The notes under the pieces were generated by a model that worked only from the letters and a program-made list of their open reading frames with translations, ran no database searches and was not told the DNA's origin. From contig CAMGYJ010000002.1 of assembly GCA_946122785.1 (NCBI GenBank), positions 68,659,703 to 68,723,702 on the forward strand: 64,000 bases of DNA, in the 5' to 3' direction. This document shows, piece by piece, positions 33,969 to 46,543 of this stretch (its first letter is position 1; each line of letters begins with the position of its first letter). Made by a program: the position numbers and the translations under genes. The stretch comes from Linum tenue. Lineage: Eukaryota; Streptophyta; Magnoliopsida; Malpighiales; Linaceae.

Positions 33969-35706
33969 ATGTCTCAATCAACCAAAAACCCAGGTAAAAA
34001 TCAGCCAACCCACGACCAGAAAGAAACGATCTATAGAGTATAGACGGATTAGGAGAAGAGTCGCGTGTCCCATGTGTTCATTCGTTTGTTTGTTTGTTTG
34101 TTTGTTTGTTTGTGCACTCTGATTATAAGTCCAGTGCTCAGCGTTCGGACGAACAATGGTGTCATGCCTCATCCTGTCGAATGCCGGAAGAAGCGTCGAC
34201 TGCTTGAGCTAGGGATTTGATTCTTTTCTTCTGTGTTATTTATGTCCCCAGCTGTCGAGGAGAAGAGGGTCACAATTTCAAACAAGCACGGCGAGAAGCT
34301 GGTAGGAGTGCTGCATGATTCTGGGTCCAAGGAAATCGTTGCTGTGTGCCATGGCTTTCAATCCACAAAGGTTTGACCTGTAATCGATATCCTTTTTTAG
34401 CAAATTCATACGTACTGTGAGTCGTTCTTAGTGATTTGTGTTTGTGTTTGTTTCCTTCTAATCTCCAGGACAACACAAACATGAAGAAACTTGCTAAAGC
34501 ATTGGTCAAGGAAGGAATCTCAGCCTTTCGATTCGACTTTGCTGGTAATGGGTAAGCCTGCAAAAGTCTCTTCCTACTCAAAGCTCTCGTTTTGCTTTTG
34601 TTTCTCTACATTGATGATCAAGGTCAATTGATACTAGGTTGGAAGGCTCTTTGCCTGGCCATTTCTTGCAGATAGAGCTGCTGCTTGCTGCTTGCTCATT
34701 CGTTTTTATCTCATTTGTCTGATTTACAGGGACAGTGAAGGTACATTTGGTTATGGTAACTATTGGAGAGAAGCTGATGATCTCCACTCTGTGGTCGAAT
34801 ACTTTGCTGGAAAGAACCGAGTTGTTAGTGTGATTCTCGGCCATAGTAAAGGTAATTGGGCGTCTCTTCCCAGTACATTGTCGGGCCCTAATTCAGTAGA
34901 GAATTTCTTGTTCTGATTCACCCTGTGTTGTGCTGTTCTGCTGCAGGAGGGAACGTGGTGCTCCTTTATGCTTCAAAATTTCATGATATAAAGACCGTTG
35001 TCAATATCTCTGGCCGCTATACCCCGAAGAATGGCATCAAGGAGCGCCTTGGAGATGACTTTCTGGAAAGAATCAAGAAAGAAGGTTTCATTGATGTGAA
35101 GGATAAAAAAGGTGACTTTATTTCACTCTTTCACGTTTGAGTTCCCCATTCTGGGGGGAATGAGTAAGCAAATTGCAGCAGCATGCTGAATACCAAGTTA
35201 CCTGAATCTCACTGTCTGCCCTATACCTTTTGAGTTCTATAGGGGAAGTCTTGTACCGTGTTACTGAAGAGTCTTTGATGGATAGAATCAACACAGACAT
35301 GCATAAAGCATGCCAGCAAATTGACCAAGATTGCAGGTGGGTGCAAACTATAACTAGAAAATTTTCTTAATCTGTAATCACAATGATCGTTTCATCTGAA
35401 GTTGATGATGATCTCTGAGTGCATCCGTGATTAGATTTAGGTGTTGTCTACTTGTTTTCTGATGTGCTGATGCTCTCTTTACTGTATTGTATTGACAGTG
35501 TGCTCACCATCCATGGATCTGCTGACACGATTGTCCCTGCTGGAGATGCATCAGAGTTCGCAAAGGTCATACCGAACCACAAGCTACACATCATCGAAGG
35601 TGCTGATCATGGATATCGTTCTCATCAAACTGAGCTAGCATCTACTGTTTTGGAATTCGTAAAATCAAGACTGCAGCAGCAGCATGACAAGAGCTCTACT
35701 ATCTAG
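33969..35706 (+). CDS. Alpha/beta-hydrolase superfamily protein, copy 1 (271 aa from internal ATG)
   Basis: Seven exons: 33969-33993, 34252-34370, 34469-34551, 34730-34851, 34947-35111, 35243-35336, 35499-35706, all GT-AG and in phase (272 codons). The fold's nucleophile elbow is GHSKGGN, the acid lies in GSADTIVP and the histidine in GADHGY, so the catalytic triad is complete. HGFQSTK and RFDFAGNGDSEG are strand/oxyanion-region motifs. The substrate is unknown; plant relatives are annotated only as esterase/hydrolase. The first ATG lacks the transit peptide seen in copy 2. DNA just upstream (33901-33968) still aligns to copy 2 but has an in-frame TAA at 33909 and a 1-nt shift, and the LINE sits directly before it. 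Whether the gene is still transcribed is open. Confidence 0.85.
34083..34112. repeat. (GTTT)7 tetranucleotide repeat
   Basis: Seven tandem GTTT units within the first intron of hydrolase copy 1. Confidence 0.9.
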
Positions 35707-36050
35707 ACAACTTTCTGGAATTCCAGCAGTTGTAGTTTGCTGCTGTTATTCTCATTAACATCATAACAGTAGCGCTATAGTTGATATTAGATTGATTTCT
35801 TTTTTGGAGGGGATGCATGAAATGCTGCTCTAATGTATTAGTCACTGCTGAGACTTGCTGGTGCTGTCACAATTGGGAGCTTGACCATTGAACTTGTTTA
35901 TAGTTTAGACCCCGATACATGAACTTTATATTTAACTAGTATTGAGCTCTTCTGTTTAGGCATTTCAATACGTAGACTTCCTACCTAAAAGAAAGCCAAT
36001 ACATATCAATTGACAATCATTGTGACATTTTCGACTATTCAACTACATAT
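35707..36050. other. 3' flank of hydrolase copy 1
   Basis: Likely includes the 3' untranslated region; no further coding sequence is seen before the MITE at 36051. Confidence 0.5.
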
Positions 36051-36232
36051 CATAGTCCATGAAACCGTACCGGAGACCGTACCGGGAAAGTCAGTGGTAG
36101 GGTATTTTATGGTAAAACCGTGATTTAACCGTAGTTCAACCGTTATACCGGTAAATACCGTCTACCAGTTTAGCCTCCGATACTGATATTTCGTGGTTGA
36201 ACCGCCGGTACGGTACGGTTTCATGGACACTG
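36051..36232. mobile_element. 182-bp hAT-type MITE with 8-bp TSD
   Basis: Terminal inverted repeats CATAGTCCATGAAACCG and, in inverse, CAGTGTCCATGAAACCG enclose a short AT/GC-mixed core rich in accgta/taccgg motifs. A perfect 8-bp direct repeat, ctacatat, flanks it at 36043-36050 and 36233-36240. It is non-coding and non-autonomous, and sits between the two hydrolase copies. Confidence 0.9.
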
Positions 36233-36240
36233 CTACATAT

Positions 36241-37013
36241 CTGCTGATCTTATCTATTTAGATGATGCATTTTTCATTTTCGAGTACTTATCGATTGACA
36301 ATCTTTGTGAGTAAGTATTAAACAGATAATGCTAAAATAAATGCATCAATTATCCTACAATACAAATTGATTTCTTTTTGGAGGGGATACATGATGTAAA
36401 TATGTTTAATTTGTTAAAAGTTCGGGTCATACAAATATATTAACCCTTAGATCTAATTATTGCAATGCTACCCTATGGGACCATTAGCACATAAAAATTT
36501 ATGTATCAACATTACTACTAGAATTGTAATTTCATGTACCAATTTATCCTTATATTATGAAATTTATGTATAAAAGTGATCATCAACCTACAAATGTTTA
36601 ACCGTCAAATTCATCTTCTTCCCTAGAACGAACGCGATACTGAAACCAGCACCCAAGTAACAGTAATTCGTTCTCGTTACAGCCACAAAAGGGCGATGCA
36701 AGTTCAGCTGAGGCTCCACTGTTTCCAGTCCCACTAGGTGTGCTGTTTTCTCTCTTTGGCTGCCATACATGGATGATTTCTTCTTATTGTTCGTCTTCAT
36801 CACCACCATCATCTTCTAGTTCAGAGGATTCAATGTTCGATCACTTCATTGTTCAATGGTTTCTAGATGCTGCCTCTTCCTCTGGGCGTGGAAGAGACCA
36901 AACAAACTTATTGAGAGGGTTCTTCTAGATCTCAAATAACAACAAGATATTCGCTTCTTGTCACTTCTTATTCTATTCGCAGTGGAGAAGAAAAGTAAAA
37001 ACCCCAATACTCA
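36241..37013. other. Intergenic DNA, 5' region of hydrolase copy 2
   Basis: No confident gene. The open frames at 36588-36930 on both strands show no domain. The last 100-200 bp presumably hold the promoter and leader of copy 2. Confidence 0.4.
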
Positions 37014-38936
37014 ATGGCGTCCAACGTGTTTGTTTATAATTCGATCGAGTCACTCGTTCCCAAAAGCTCTAATTTCTCACTGCCTTCACTTCCTATTGCA
37101 CAGCAGGTACCCGTCTCCGTCTCATCACCCTGCCGCCGGCGCCGGATATCCGCTCTCGTCACCAGTATGGCGCAGTCTACCCAAAACCCAGGTAAAATCA
37201 TCGAACGCAAAGCCAGAAAGTGACGATCTTTAAATGGATTAGGGTACGGGTCGTGCTAATTAAGTCTATTGCTTAGCGGTAGCGACAATGGTTTCCATCC
37301 TTTTCTTCTGCAAACTCTTGTAGAACTTCATAGTTCTGTTGGGTCAGTGATGCAATGCCGAAAAGTTGTTGGAGGTTTGAGTTGCAGGATTGATTCCTTA
37401 GCTTGTTTTGTGATTTGGTTCCCCGTCATTTTCCCGCAGTGGTTCTGCAGAATAGAGTCATAATTTCAAACAAGCATGGTGAGAAACTGGTCGGATTGCT
37501 GCATGATTCTGGGTCCAAGGAAATTGTTGTCCTGTGCCATGGTTTTCAATCTTCCAAGGTTTGGCTTGTAATCTATATATAGGTTGTGCGAAATCGGAAA
37601 TACTAACTGTCATCCTTCCGGATCTGGAGTGATTTGGAAAGGAACACGAGGGAAGTAGAATTAGTGACTGGATATTTTGTTTTTGGTATTCTGATCTCCA
37701 GGACTACACAGCCATGTCAAACCTTGCTAATGCATTGGAAAAAGAAGAGATCACAGCGTTCCGATTTGACTTTGCTGGTAACGGGTAAGCAAAAAGGTCC
37801 TTCCATTCATAGCTCTGATATGAATTCTGCAATGATGATGAAGGTCATTTCGTTCTGCCTTATGCAAGATGCTTCAAAGCTCTTTGTCAGCGATTTTCTT
37901 CTTGCAGATAGAATTGTTGTTTGTTCAGTGTTCCAACTGTACATGTCTCATTGACAGGGAAAGTGAAGGCACATTTGCTTATGGTAACTATGGGAGAGAA
38001 GCTGATGATCTGCGCTCTGTAGTCGAACACTTTGCTGGAGAAAACCGAGTTGTTAGTGTAATTCTCGGCCACAGTAAAGGTGCTTGAGGGTTGTTTCCCA
38101 GTACATGAACAGGCACTAATTTCTTCGAATTGTTTTTCTGATTATCAACCAACTTGTGAGTGGGATGCAGGAGGGAATGTGGTGCTCCTATATGCTTCAA
38201 AGTTCCATGATATCAGGAACGTTGTAAACGTTTCTGGACGCTATGACCTGATGAGAGGCATTGAGGAGCGCCTCGGGAAAGACTTTCTGGAAAGAATTAA
38301 GAAAGAAGGGTTCATTGATGTAAAGAATCAAGCAGGTGACTTTTATTCCTTCACGCTGAATTCCCATTTGGGGAAATGAGGGAAATATATCTGCAGCTGA
38401 ATGTTTGTCTGCCACCATTCGTTTTCTGTAGGAGAAGTCAAGTATCGTGCTACTGAAGAGGCTTTGATGGATAGACTGAATACTGATATGCACAAGGCAT
38501 GCCAGCAAATTGATCAAGATTGCAGGTGGGCGGAACTAAAATTGAATTCTTTAAAGTTTGTTTCCATTATATCGATGGTTACTTAATGTTGCACAGCCTG
38601 AATTCAGTAATAGCAAACTGCATTCTCTGAGTTTAGTTAATGTCACACAGGCCGAAGTTGATGCTCCGTGAGCAGCCATGATTAGGTTTTGTATGCTTTT
38701 ACTGATTTGCCATTGCTCTCCATATTGGCAGTGTTTTGACAATCCATGGATCTGCTGACGAGATTATCCCAGTTGAAGATGCATTAGAATTTGCCAAGAT
38801 CATACCAAACCACAAATTACACATCATCGAAGGGGCTGATCATGGATACAGCTCTCATCAAACCGAGCTAGCGTCTGTCGTTTTGGAGTTCATAAAATCA
38901 AGACTGCAGCTGCATGACAAGAGCTCCACTTCCTAG
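37014..38936 (+). CDS. Alpha/beta-hydrolase superfamily protein, copy 2, predicted plastid-targeted (321 aa)
   Basis: Seven exons: 37014-37191, 37440-37558, 37702-37784, 37958-38079, 38171-38335, 38432-38525, 38732-38936. Exons 2-6 match copy 1 in length exactly, which confirms tandem duplication. The first about 50 residues (MASNVFVYNS... then SSPCRRRR) are Ser/Arg-rich and poor in acidic residues, as in chloroplast transit peptides. A second in-frame Met (MAQSTQNPG) corresponds to the only start left in copy 1. The catalytic triad is kept: GHSKGGN elbow, GSADEIIP, GADHGY. The second exon begins VVLQNRVIISNKHG where copy 1 has AVEEKRVTISNKHG. The reaction is unknown beyond serine hydrolase. 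Confidence 0.9.
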
Positions 38937-41517
38937 GAGCTTCATCGATTTGACCCAACTGCTATTTGCTATTATCTCATCAAACAATATAACATTAGCT
39001 CTGTTCTCTATCATATCAGATTGGCGATTGAAGAGAGATGCGGCTTGAAGTTCTGCTGAGGCATTGATTAGTCAGGAGCCTAGACTTCCCAGTGATATGC
39101 CTGTGCCTGTCCTTACTCCTAAGAATAGAACAAGTTGATCTTATTTCAGGGGTTGACTGTGGTACCCTAATAGCAATTGCATTGGCTTTCAAAGCCTACT
39201 AGGAACCTACATGGTAAATGGATTGCACGAAAGTAGACTCATTTGCACTGTTGTCTTGTCTATTGGGTATGGAATGCCACATGAGATTGTATCTTATCTT
39301 CACCTTCTACTTTCTAGTACCGAAATTACGATGACTATAGTATATTAAGCTATACGAAATGAATTTCAAGAGTCTAAAGCCATACTAGATAAGCTAAGAG
39401 TCTAGAACACATGCCATCTCGCTAACATTCAAAGATAAAGAGAGATATCCGATCGTACCATTTGGGTGGATCGCTGGACTGCTTGGCGAGATTGAAGATT
39501 GGGTGCCGTGCTATACAAGTTGGCTTCTCAAAATCTGCCTTGTACAGAAATTATCTTCAAGAATCTGCTTTTTACAAGTTGGCTTCTGGAGAAGGGAAAA
39601 GTAAAACTCTTGCTGAACAATGAATGAGAAGCTATCTTGTCATTCATATGGTCAACTCGTTTCAGTCTGATCCAAATGGTCTATTTGAGGAGCTCGGCTC
39701 TGTGGCTGTAGGTGATGAGGAAGATAATGATGATGCAGGCCGTTGCAGGGCTATCAGGATTCAGGAATCCGAATCACCCATTCGGATGACAGTTGGGCCG
39801 ATTTACAGCCATGGGTCCTGGTTAAGAGAAGATTATGGAGAGCCCAATACAGTTAGGCCCATTTGTGCAGCAATCAGTAGCCAGAGCAAATCCCGCCCTC
39901 GTTGCCATGCCAGCTCAATCCCTTACATCTTCTTGAGAAGCAGAATATAAGCATTGACTCACACAACATATGAAGTCTTTACAATGATTTCTGTAACTTC
40001 TTCGAGAATTTGAGATGCGACCGTGTGAGACATGCAACCATTTACTTATGATGAGAATCAATCGGTCATATCAAGCGTTTGAAAATTCTACATTCCACGA
40101 GAGAACAAAATACATTGAAATACATTGTCACCTTCATAGAAAAAAATATATATGCACAAGTCATCAACATCCTCGATGTCCCTTGTACCCATCAATCTCC
40201 ACGGGTTAACATTACCATCACCTATTCCTCGTAAATTGTTCATAATCTGAGTTAACAGTTAAGCATAGAAAAAGTTCCGATGTCACAACTCGTGATACAA
40301 AAAAGGTACCACTATTTTTTTTAATTAAAATATAAAATATAATTGTTTATTACATAACCAAATGTCAGCTCCACAACTCTTTTTTTAGAATAAAATTTAG
40401 AGTGGGGATTCACAGAACTACTAAATTCATCAGATATTCATGTTTTTTTTTCTACTTTTTCTATCATAGATTTTAGGTTCGGAGATTTTGAATCTCCAAA
40501 ACTCTCATAAATGACTAGATTTTACATTTTGATTTCGGATAACCAAAAAAGAATAAGATTTGAACGATTTTGATTTCGATTTCTAGGCAATTCAATTTTC
40601 AATCACTAATATTTTTTCAATTCGGTTAACCGAAACGCCGCACCTACTTGAAACTTCAGCTATTTTCTCCAATAATTGTGACAATACAAAGGCAAAAACC
40701 TTCCATCATTGAGTCTTCCCCACTTTTCTCTCCCTTTGTTTCGGTGGCAAACTTTCCGACCCAACACACACAAACAATATACACTTCCCTTCGTGTGCAT
40801 GGTATGATGGTGCCACCTTGGAAAGAGAAAAAAAGGATAGATATGGCGCCAGCGCATGCAGCAGCCGCGATTATTCCTTCTGTATCCGATTAATCAACAC
40901 TAATTAATTAACCTAATCTTTGAGGAGCCCCCACAGAATGTTATGATTGTGTTGTGTTTTAGACAGACCTTAAAGCGACCTTTTGGTGCCAGCAGGCCGG
41001 CAGGCAGTATCTAAAAAAAAAAAAGGAGAGACGATCGATATCCGATCCGATCGCACTGAAACTGGGATCTGTTCTGTTCCTCCGATCCGTCCCTAAAAAG
41101 AAAAGGAACACTTTCGCCGCCGGCCACTCGTGCAGTTTTTACGTGTGAAATCATTCTCTGATAATGATGAAGCAGCTAAGCTAGGCTATAATTAAGCTGC
41201 GAATTCGACAGTATAGCTAAGGTAGGCGGACGTTTCCATGGCGCCGTTCATATTGCCATCATCAAGTGGATTGGATCGGATCGAGTAGCACTACTTAGAT
41301 TAGAGAAGACGACATTTTTCAGAACAAGGGGCAGCAGCAGACATCTAATCATTAGGGTTTCTAAAATTGACTTTTTTTTTTTGTGTGATCGGATTCATCA
41401 GATCCTCCTTCCCGGGCGGCCGGCCGCTGCACAAGTTAAAATGTAGCTTTAGATACCGACAAAACCCAGATCTGTAGACCAAGGAAAATTATGGCCCATG
41501 TACTCCACTATATCTAT
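38937..41517. other. Intergenic DNA, nothing firmly recognised
   Basis: Begins with the 3' flank of hydrolase copy 2. The frame at 39624-39950 codes for a 108-residue peptide without a known domain and is not called. GC-rich patches near 40980-41130 and 41400-41430 resemble promoter or leader DNA but lead into no gene. Confidence 0.4.
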
Positions 41518-42221
41518 TAGGGGTGGGCATTGGGTGGGTCGGGTGGATTTTGACCATAAAATGCACCCACCCGCGCTTAAACGGATTGATAATTTTTAAC
41601 CCACCACCCACCCACATTTAGTCTCGGGTTGGGTCGGGCGGATGGTGGATGATGCGGGTGGGTTTGTGGGTTCACCCACATCACAATGTATATAATATAA
41701 AGGAGTCAACTTGACATGATAATAGGTGAAGAGAATCATCGAGGGAAACAAGAAGTTGAAATAGGGCGAAAAATGTCGAATTAGTTCTTAAATTGGATAG
41801 AAATTCTATTATGAAAGAGTTTTCTATAGATTGAGACGATTATTAGGTGCAAGGAACTAAGGAAAATAATTCCACAAAAGAAAGAGCGGTGATCTAGGCT
41901 CAAGAATTAGAGGAAAACGTAAAAGGAAGAAGAGGGGATCTCTATTTGGAATGTTGATTTTGAGGTTCAAACTCCAGGAGCAGTCCGAGTTTATATCTAA
42001 CGTCTTCATTCTCCTCTCTCTAGCACCAACGACTTTGATCTTTTTGCTGTTGGGTTGAGCGGGTCACCCGCACATTCACCCACAACCCACCCACCACCCG
42101 GCGGATGGCTCCCAGCGCAACCCGTCACCCACCCACAGACCCACCCACTTAACGAAATTCGGGTCAAATGCGGGTGGGTCGGCCCAAACCCGCGGATGAT
42201 CCGCCCGCATGCCCAGCCCTA
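41518..42221. mobile_element. Non-autonomous hAT element, 704 bp, with 8-bp TSD
   Basis: Ends TAGGGGTGGGCAT and, in inverse, TAGGGCTGGGCAT. A perfect 8-bp duplication atatctat lies at 41510-41517 and 42222-42229. Subterminal regions are dense in gggtggg/cccaccc blocks and the centre is AT-rich and non-coding. The architecture is like the element at 1287-2394, but the subterminal motif differs (gggtggg here, ccgaac there). Confidence 0.9.
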
Positions 42222-43086
42222 ATATCTATATTGCTTGCGCCTAGCTAATTCCTCTATAGCATTATGATTATTATATGTGTTGTTAGAGCTTGCCAAGGTA
42301 AAGCTTTTAATGCTATTTGTGAAATTGTACCGTAGCGGCGATCCAAACCAATTTTTTCTAGTTTCGAAAGTTAAATTGATAGGTGATTTTGAGTAGTATT
42401 ATGATACAATTAAATTACAAGTAACCTACAATTACAACATAAAATACTCCATCATTAATTTTTCCGGTAAAAACCACAATGCTGGTAGATGTTGTCAATT
42501 TATAAGAGGCTTATCTCGAGATTCAATGTATTTTTTTACAATGATTTCCCCCCTCCTTTTAAGTGTTTCTAGAATGCATGTATCCAAGTAATTAAAGTAA
42601 GTTTAGTTTAATTTCAAATCCTTCAAAATGAGAGAGGTTGAAATCTTACTCTTATGTGAGATTTGGAATAAATGGTTGTAGATGACATTTTGCTTCCAAA
42701 ATTTATAGTACTTTCGGAGAGGTTCGGCTCTGCTCTAACTTTTGAAGTAAAAAAGTATTTTCAAAAGTCCAATCAAATATAGACTACATATATATGCTTT
42801 CCCATAGAACTTTTGCTCTCCTTGGAGTCAAAACTGTGAGGACGATGTACTCAACAGATGTCGTGTGCTATTAAATTGAGCGTTGTGCCTTGCAAGAACT
42901 GTCGAATAGATGTGGTGACCTTTTTATCAAATAAAATGTCGCCGTGTTCATTCAACGGTCGCAAAGGACTCCAACCAAATATTGGGATCTTGAAATAAAT
43001 GGGTCCGTTAATAATTGACTTTGGAGGTCGGTTTATGTTGGTTGACTACTGTTCTAGTACGACTGCTCCAGTTAGGTTTTGTAGTG
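42222..43086. other. AT-rich spacer
   Basis: No gene, RNA or paired repeat recognised. Confidence 0.4.
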
Positions 43087-43139
43087 TAGGTGTCAAAACA
43101 TGACCCGACCCGAGTAACCCGCCCAACCAACCCGATCCG

Positions 43140-43360
43140 TGACCCGCCCGCAACCCGATTGGACTAAAAGTCAAAGACCCGCAACCCGCCCGACCCGCAA
43201 TCTGCTTGACCCGCAACCCGCGTAACCCGCAACCCGCTTGACCCGCAACCCGCTTGACCCAAACCCGATTGACCCGCAACCCGCTTGATCCGTAACCCGC
43301 TTGACCCGCAACCCGCTTGGCCCGTAACCCGACTAACCCAAACCCGATTAACCCAACCCG
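43140..43360. repeat. 16-bp tandem array, CCCGCAACCCGCTTGA type
   Basis: About a dozen degenerate units of period 16. Open frames across it on the minus strand (CGSSGLRVKRVAG-type periodic peptides) are by-products of the repeat. Confidence 0.85.
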
Positions 43361-44225
43361 AACCCGCCCGATTGGCACGAATAATACTACATAATATATT
43401 TTTGTGCATAAATATTATATGTAAATCATATATATAAAGTTTACTTGACTTGCCCTATTATTTTTTTCATCTTTCCCACCAAGAACAAAGGTTTACTTGC
43501 ACTACAAGAAAAAGGTCCTTTAACCATGGGAAATCCTGTGTATTTCCAATATACATATATTAACATATAAATTGAAAAGACAACCTCTTGTAACATAAGA
43601 TTCTAACATTAATGTCAATACAGCCGATACAAATATCATTCATTGATCATTGGTAATTAACATACAATTAAAGGAACTTATTTTTGTAGCATTAAGCTAC
43701 GACCCAATGAGAACCCATTACAAATCTATGAAATAAAATTTCCTTGCTCTGTTACTATAATTTTCAGATCTGCCTTTTCTTCATCAGTTCCATAATTTTG
43801 CTGCTGATTCTCCCCTCCTCAAAGGATTGGAGACCTTCAAGCGTTTTCCACCTTATAAACATTATTCAAATGAGCTAAAAGTTACTTCTATTTAGCAAAC
43901 TCAACTGCTGAAGCAATATGAACACTTGTCCAGCCCAAGAAGCCAAGAGAAAACAGAGGAGTAGAAGCTACACCCTAGTAACATAACAAGGAAGTAGGAT
44001 CCAGTTTTCTATTGTCAATTTGTCGCACTTTAATCCAATCATTTACCTGGGGTTCTTCACTTGCTACAGGTGCCCTTAGGTACATCTCTATGAAACTACA
44101 AGCCATGGAAAAACCAAACAAGTAAGCCATTGGCCCAATAAACTAGAGCTAAATAAAATATGACAGTTGCAATTTGTACTAATGATGAAAACAACCTGAC
44201 TTCTACACTTCAGCTAGTAGATTGC

Positions 44226-44360
44226 TTCTCGTCAAACCAAAAACCAATGCCTACTAACCCACTTCTACACTTCATACCAGTACAAAGTCCAAAAGACATC
44301 GACTTTAGCATTTCCAAATCGTCAACCCAAAAACCAATGCCTACTAACCCATTTCAATCT
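44226..44360. repeat. Short direct repeat (aaaaaccaatgcctactaac)
   Basis: The phrase at about 44241-44260 recurs at about 44330-44350 with extended similarity to each side. Confidence 0.7.
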
Positions 44361-45517
44361 ATGGTGGAAGCTCCAATTGAGCACAAACATAGTCGGGTCA
44401 GTCTGCTCCAAATGAGTTAGTTAGAAAACCCCACTAAATGAAAAGAACACACACATGCCTTACTCCAACAAGGCTCAGAAAAGGTTTCGTTTCCCAGTGA
44501 CAGCAGTTTCAACAGTAGCAGATCCCTACAGCTGCAACCCTAGCAACATCAGCAGATCCAGACAGTAGCAGCTCCATCCCTGCAGCCAACAGCATGACTA
44601 AAGTTTAATCCCAGTACTAATAGTTTCAGAAGCCCTTCGCTAAGTTATGTAACCTGATCAACAATGAATTTGACTGCATTTTCAGAACCTCAAACGTTGA
44701 TGCTCATGAAGAAGACGTGTTTCATCAAGGGGATATTTTTATCTTGCAATTTCCGACAGCTATTAGACCTGAACAATGGATATTTTAAGACACGCCGCAT
44801 GCTACTAAGTATGAGGCACTAACATCTAAGGGAAAGAACAGAGGAATTGGAAAGGAGAAAGGTTCAGTACAAAAAAATCAAAATCTACAATTTGATAAGT
44901 TACAAACCCTAAATTCACCCCTGCCAAAATTTCACCCCCAACTCCAAAATTAAAGGATAGAATTGAGACCAAACCATCCGGATCTTCAGAACAAGGATGA
45001 GGAGTGAACACTGGACCTTAAAGAGGCACCGAGAAGAAGGGTCGGGAATGAAATACGAGAAAGTGCAGGAGAAGGGGCGGTGACAGCATACGCACCTGCC
45101 TGAGAAAAGAGCGTCTCACAAAGCTTTGGGAGGCGATGGTTGTCGCTTATGCGAGGCGGAGGTGGTGGAAAATAAGATGGGAGGGTTTGTGTGTGTTGGT
45201 GAATGGCTGATTGAGCAGCCAATAATGATCTTCAGGGCAATTGCTCAATGGGAAGAGATTGGCAGGGGATTGGAAAAAGAATTAGAAATTGAGATGGTTG
45301 GAGAATATTTACGCTTAGGTTTAGGTGGGTAAGGGAGATGAGGATTGAGATTGAAAATGAAGAGGCTGGGTTTCTTTTACTCTCAAGAACAAATAAACAC
45401 GAGCTATTTGAGTTTTTCACTTTTTTCCTTTTTCGGTTTGGGAATGAAGTTTGGCTGGGGAGGTGAAGCTTTGCTGCATTTCAGTTTGCTTTGTAAAAGG
45501 AATTGCTTGTGAGAGCG

Positions 45518-45700
45518 CCAAAATTTCAAGTTTATGAAGCCAAAATTTTCGAGTAGCGCCTAAACTTTTTGGTTTCTGAAGTCAAAAGTTCCAATAGCGC
45601 CAAATTATAGGATTGTGAAGTCAAAATTTTCGGCGGATGCAAACTTTTTGGATTTTGGAGCCAAATTTTCGGCAATCAAATTCTCGGCAATCAAATTTTC
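45518..45700. repeat. Degenerate 41-bp tandem repeat
   Basis: At least three units start with gcgcc and contain gaagtcaaaa/gaagccaaaa and ttttcg. The unit decays into 15-bp copies of ggcaatcaaattttc at the right side. Confidence 0.7.
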
Positions 45701-45710
45701 GGTTAATCAC

Positions 45711-46062
45711 AGTAAAATATGGTACGAGAAAGTTACGTATAAAATACTTACGGGTATTATACTTCGTCTCTTAGGTAATGCTACATTTAATAGTACGTTA
45801 ATAATAATAAATATATAAAACTAATTACTTTTATAAATAAATCAATCTGTAAAAATAGTAAAGTTAATAATATATAAAATTCACTTAATGTATAGCATAG
45901 TTAGTAAAATATGGTACGAGAAAGTTACATATAAAATACTTACGGGTATTATACTTCGTCTCTTATGTAATGTTACGTTTAATAGTACGTTAATGGTTAT
46001 AAATATGTAAAACTAATTACTTTTATGAATAAATCAATATGTAAAAATAGTAAAGTTAATAA
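45711..46062. repeat. Tandem duplication with 192-bp period
   Basis: About 159 bp starting agtaaaatatggtacgagaa at 45711 recurs from 45903 with few differences, separated by about 33 bp. AT-rich and non-coding. Confidence 0.9.
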
Positions 46063-46510
46063 TTCATTTCATTAAATACGGATATTAAACGTTTGGAGTC
46101 GTAGGACATATGTTCTTCTCAATAACCAACAATTTCATAATACATAACTATAGTTCATGGTTTAAGGTTAGTGCATAGGGTATACGTACGGTAGTTGACT
46201 CGTGGTTTAGAGTTTGGAGTCATAGGACATATATTCTTCTCAATAACCGAATATAAAATTGACTCAACTTACATTCTTCACATAACATACATTGTAGCTT
46301 ATTCCAACAATTTCATAACATATAACTATAGTATAGGGTATAGCCGTATAGGGTCATGGTTTAGAGTTCATTGTTTGCATGTTTGGGTTATGGAATTATG
46401 GTTAAGGGTTGAGGTTAGTTTTAGGGTTAATTACTTAATGTTGTGATTTAGGATAATGTATGGTTGATGGTTAAGGTTAGTTTTAGGTTTCAGATTTAAA
46501 ATGGTGTTAT

Positions 46511-46543
46511 AGGGTTAGGGTTTAGGGTTTAGGGTTAGGGTTT
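46511..46543. repeat. Interstitial telomere-like tract (TTTAGGG/TTAGGG)
   Basis: Mixed TTTAGGG and TTAGGG units over about 33 bp, preceded by looser gttaaggttag/gttttaggg units from about 46400. Too short and degenerate for a chromosome end. Confidence 0.8.

Noticed and set aside
36588..36930. Possible small genes between the hydrolase copies
   Set aside because: Frames on both strands are short, without domain or splice support.
39624..39950. 108-codon frame downstream of hydrolase copy 2
   Set aside because: No family recognised and no supporting structure; not called as a gene.
43140..43360. CRISPR-like array
   Set aside because: Period is 16 bp without unique spacers, in a plant nuclear context; it is a simple tandem array.
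43046..43409. Open frames coding for periodic GLRVKRVAGQ-like peptides
   Set aside because: They are translations of the 16-bp CCCG array; two overlapping frames give similar periodic peptides and no start or splice context supports a gene. The same applies to 47202-47545.
44986..45332. Overlapping frames inside the candidate 4.4-kb element
   Set aside because: Both strands are open with no hAT or other domain recognised.
46511..46543. True telomere
   Set aside because: Only about 33 bp, degenerate, with unique sequence on both sides.
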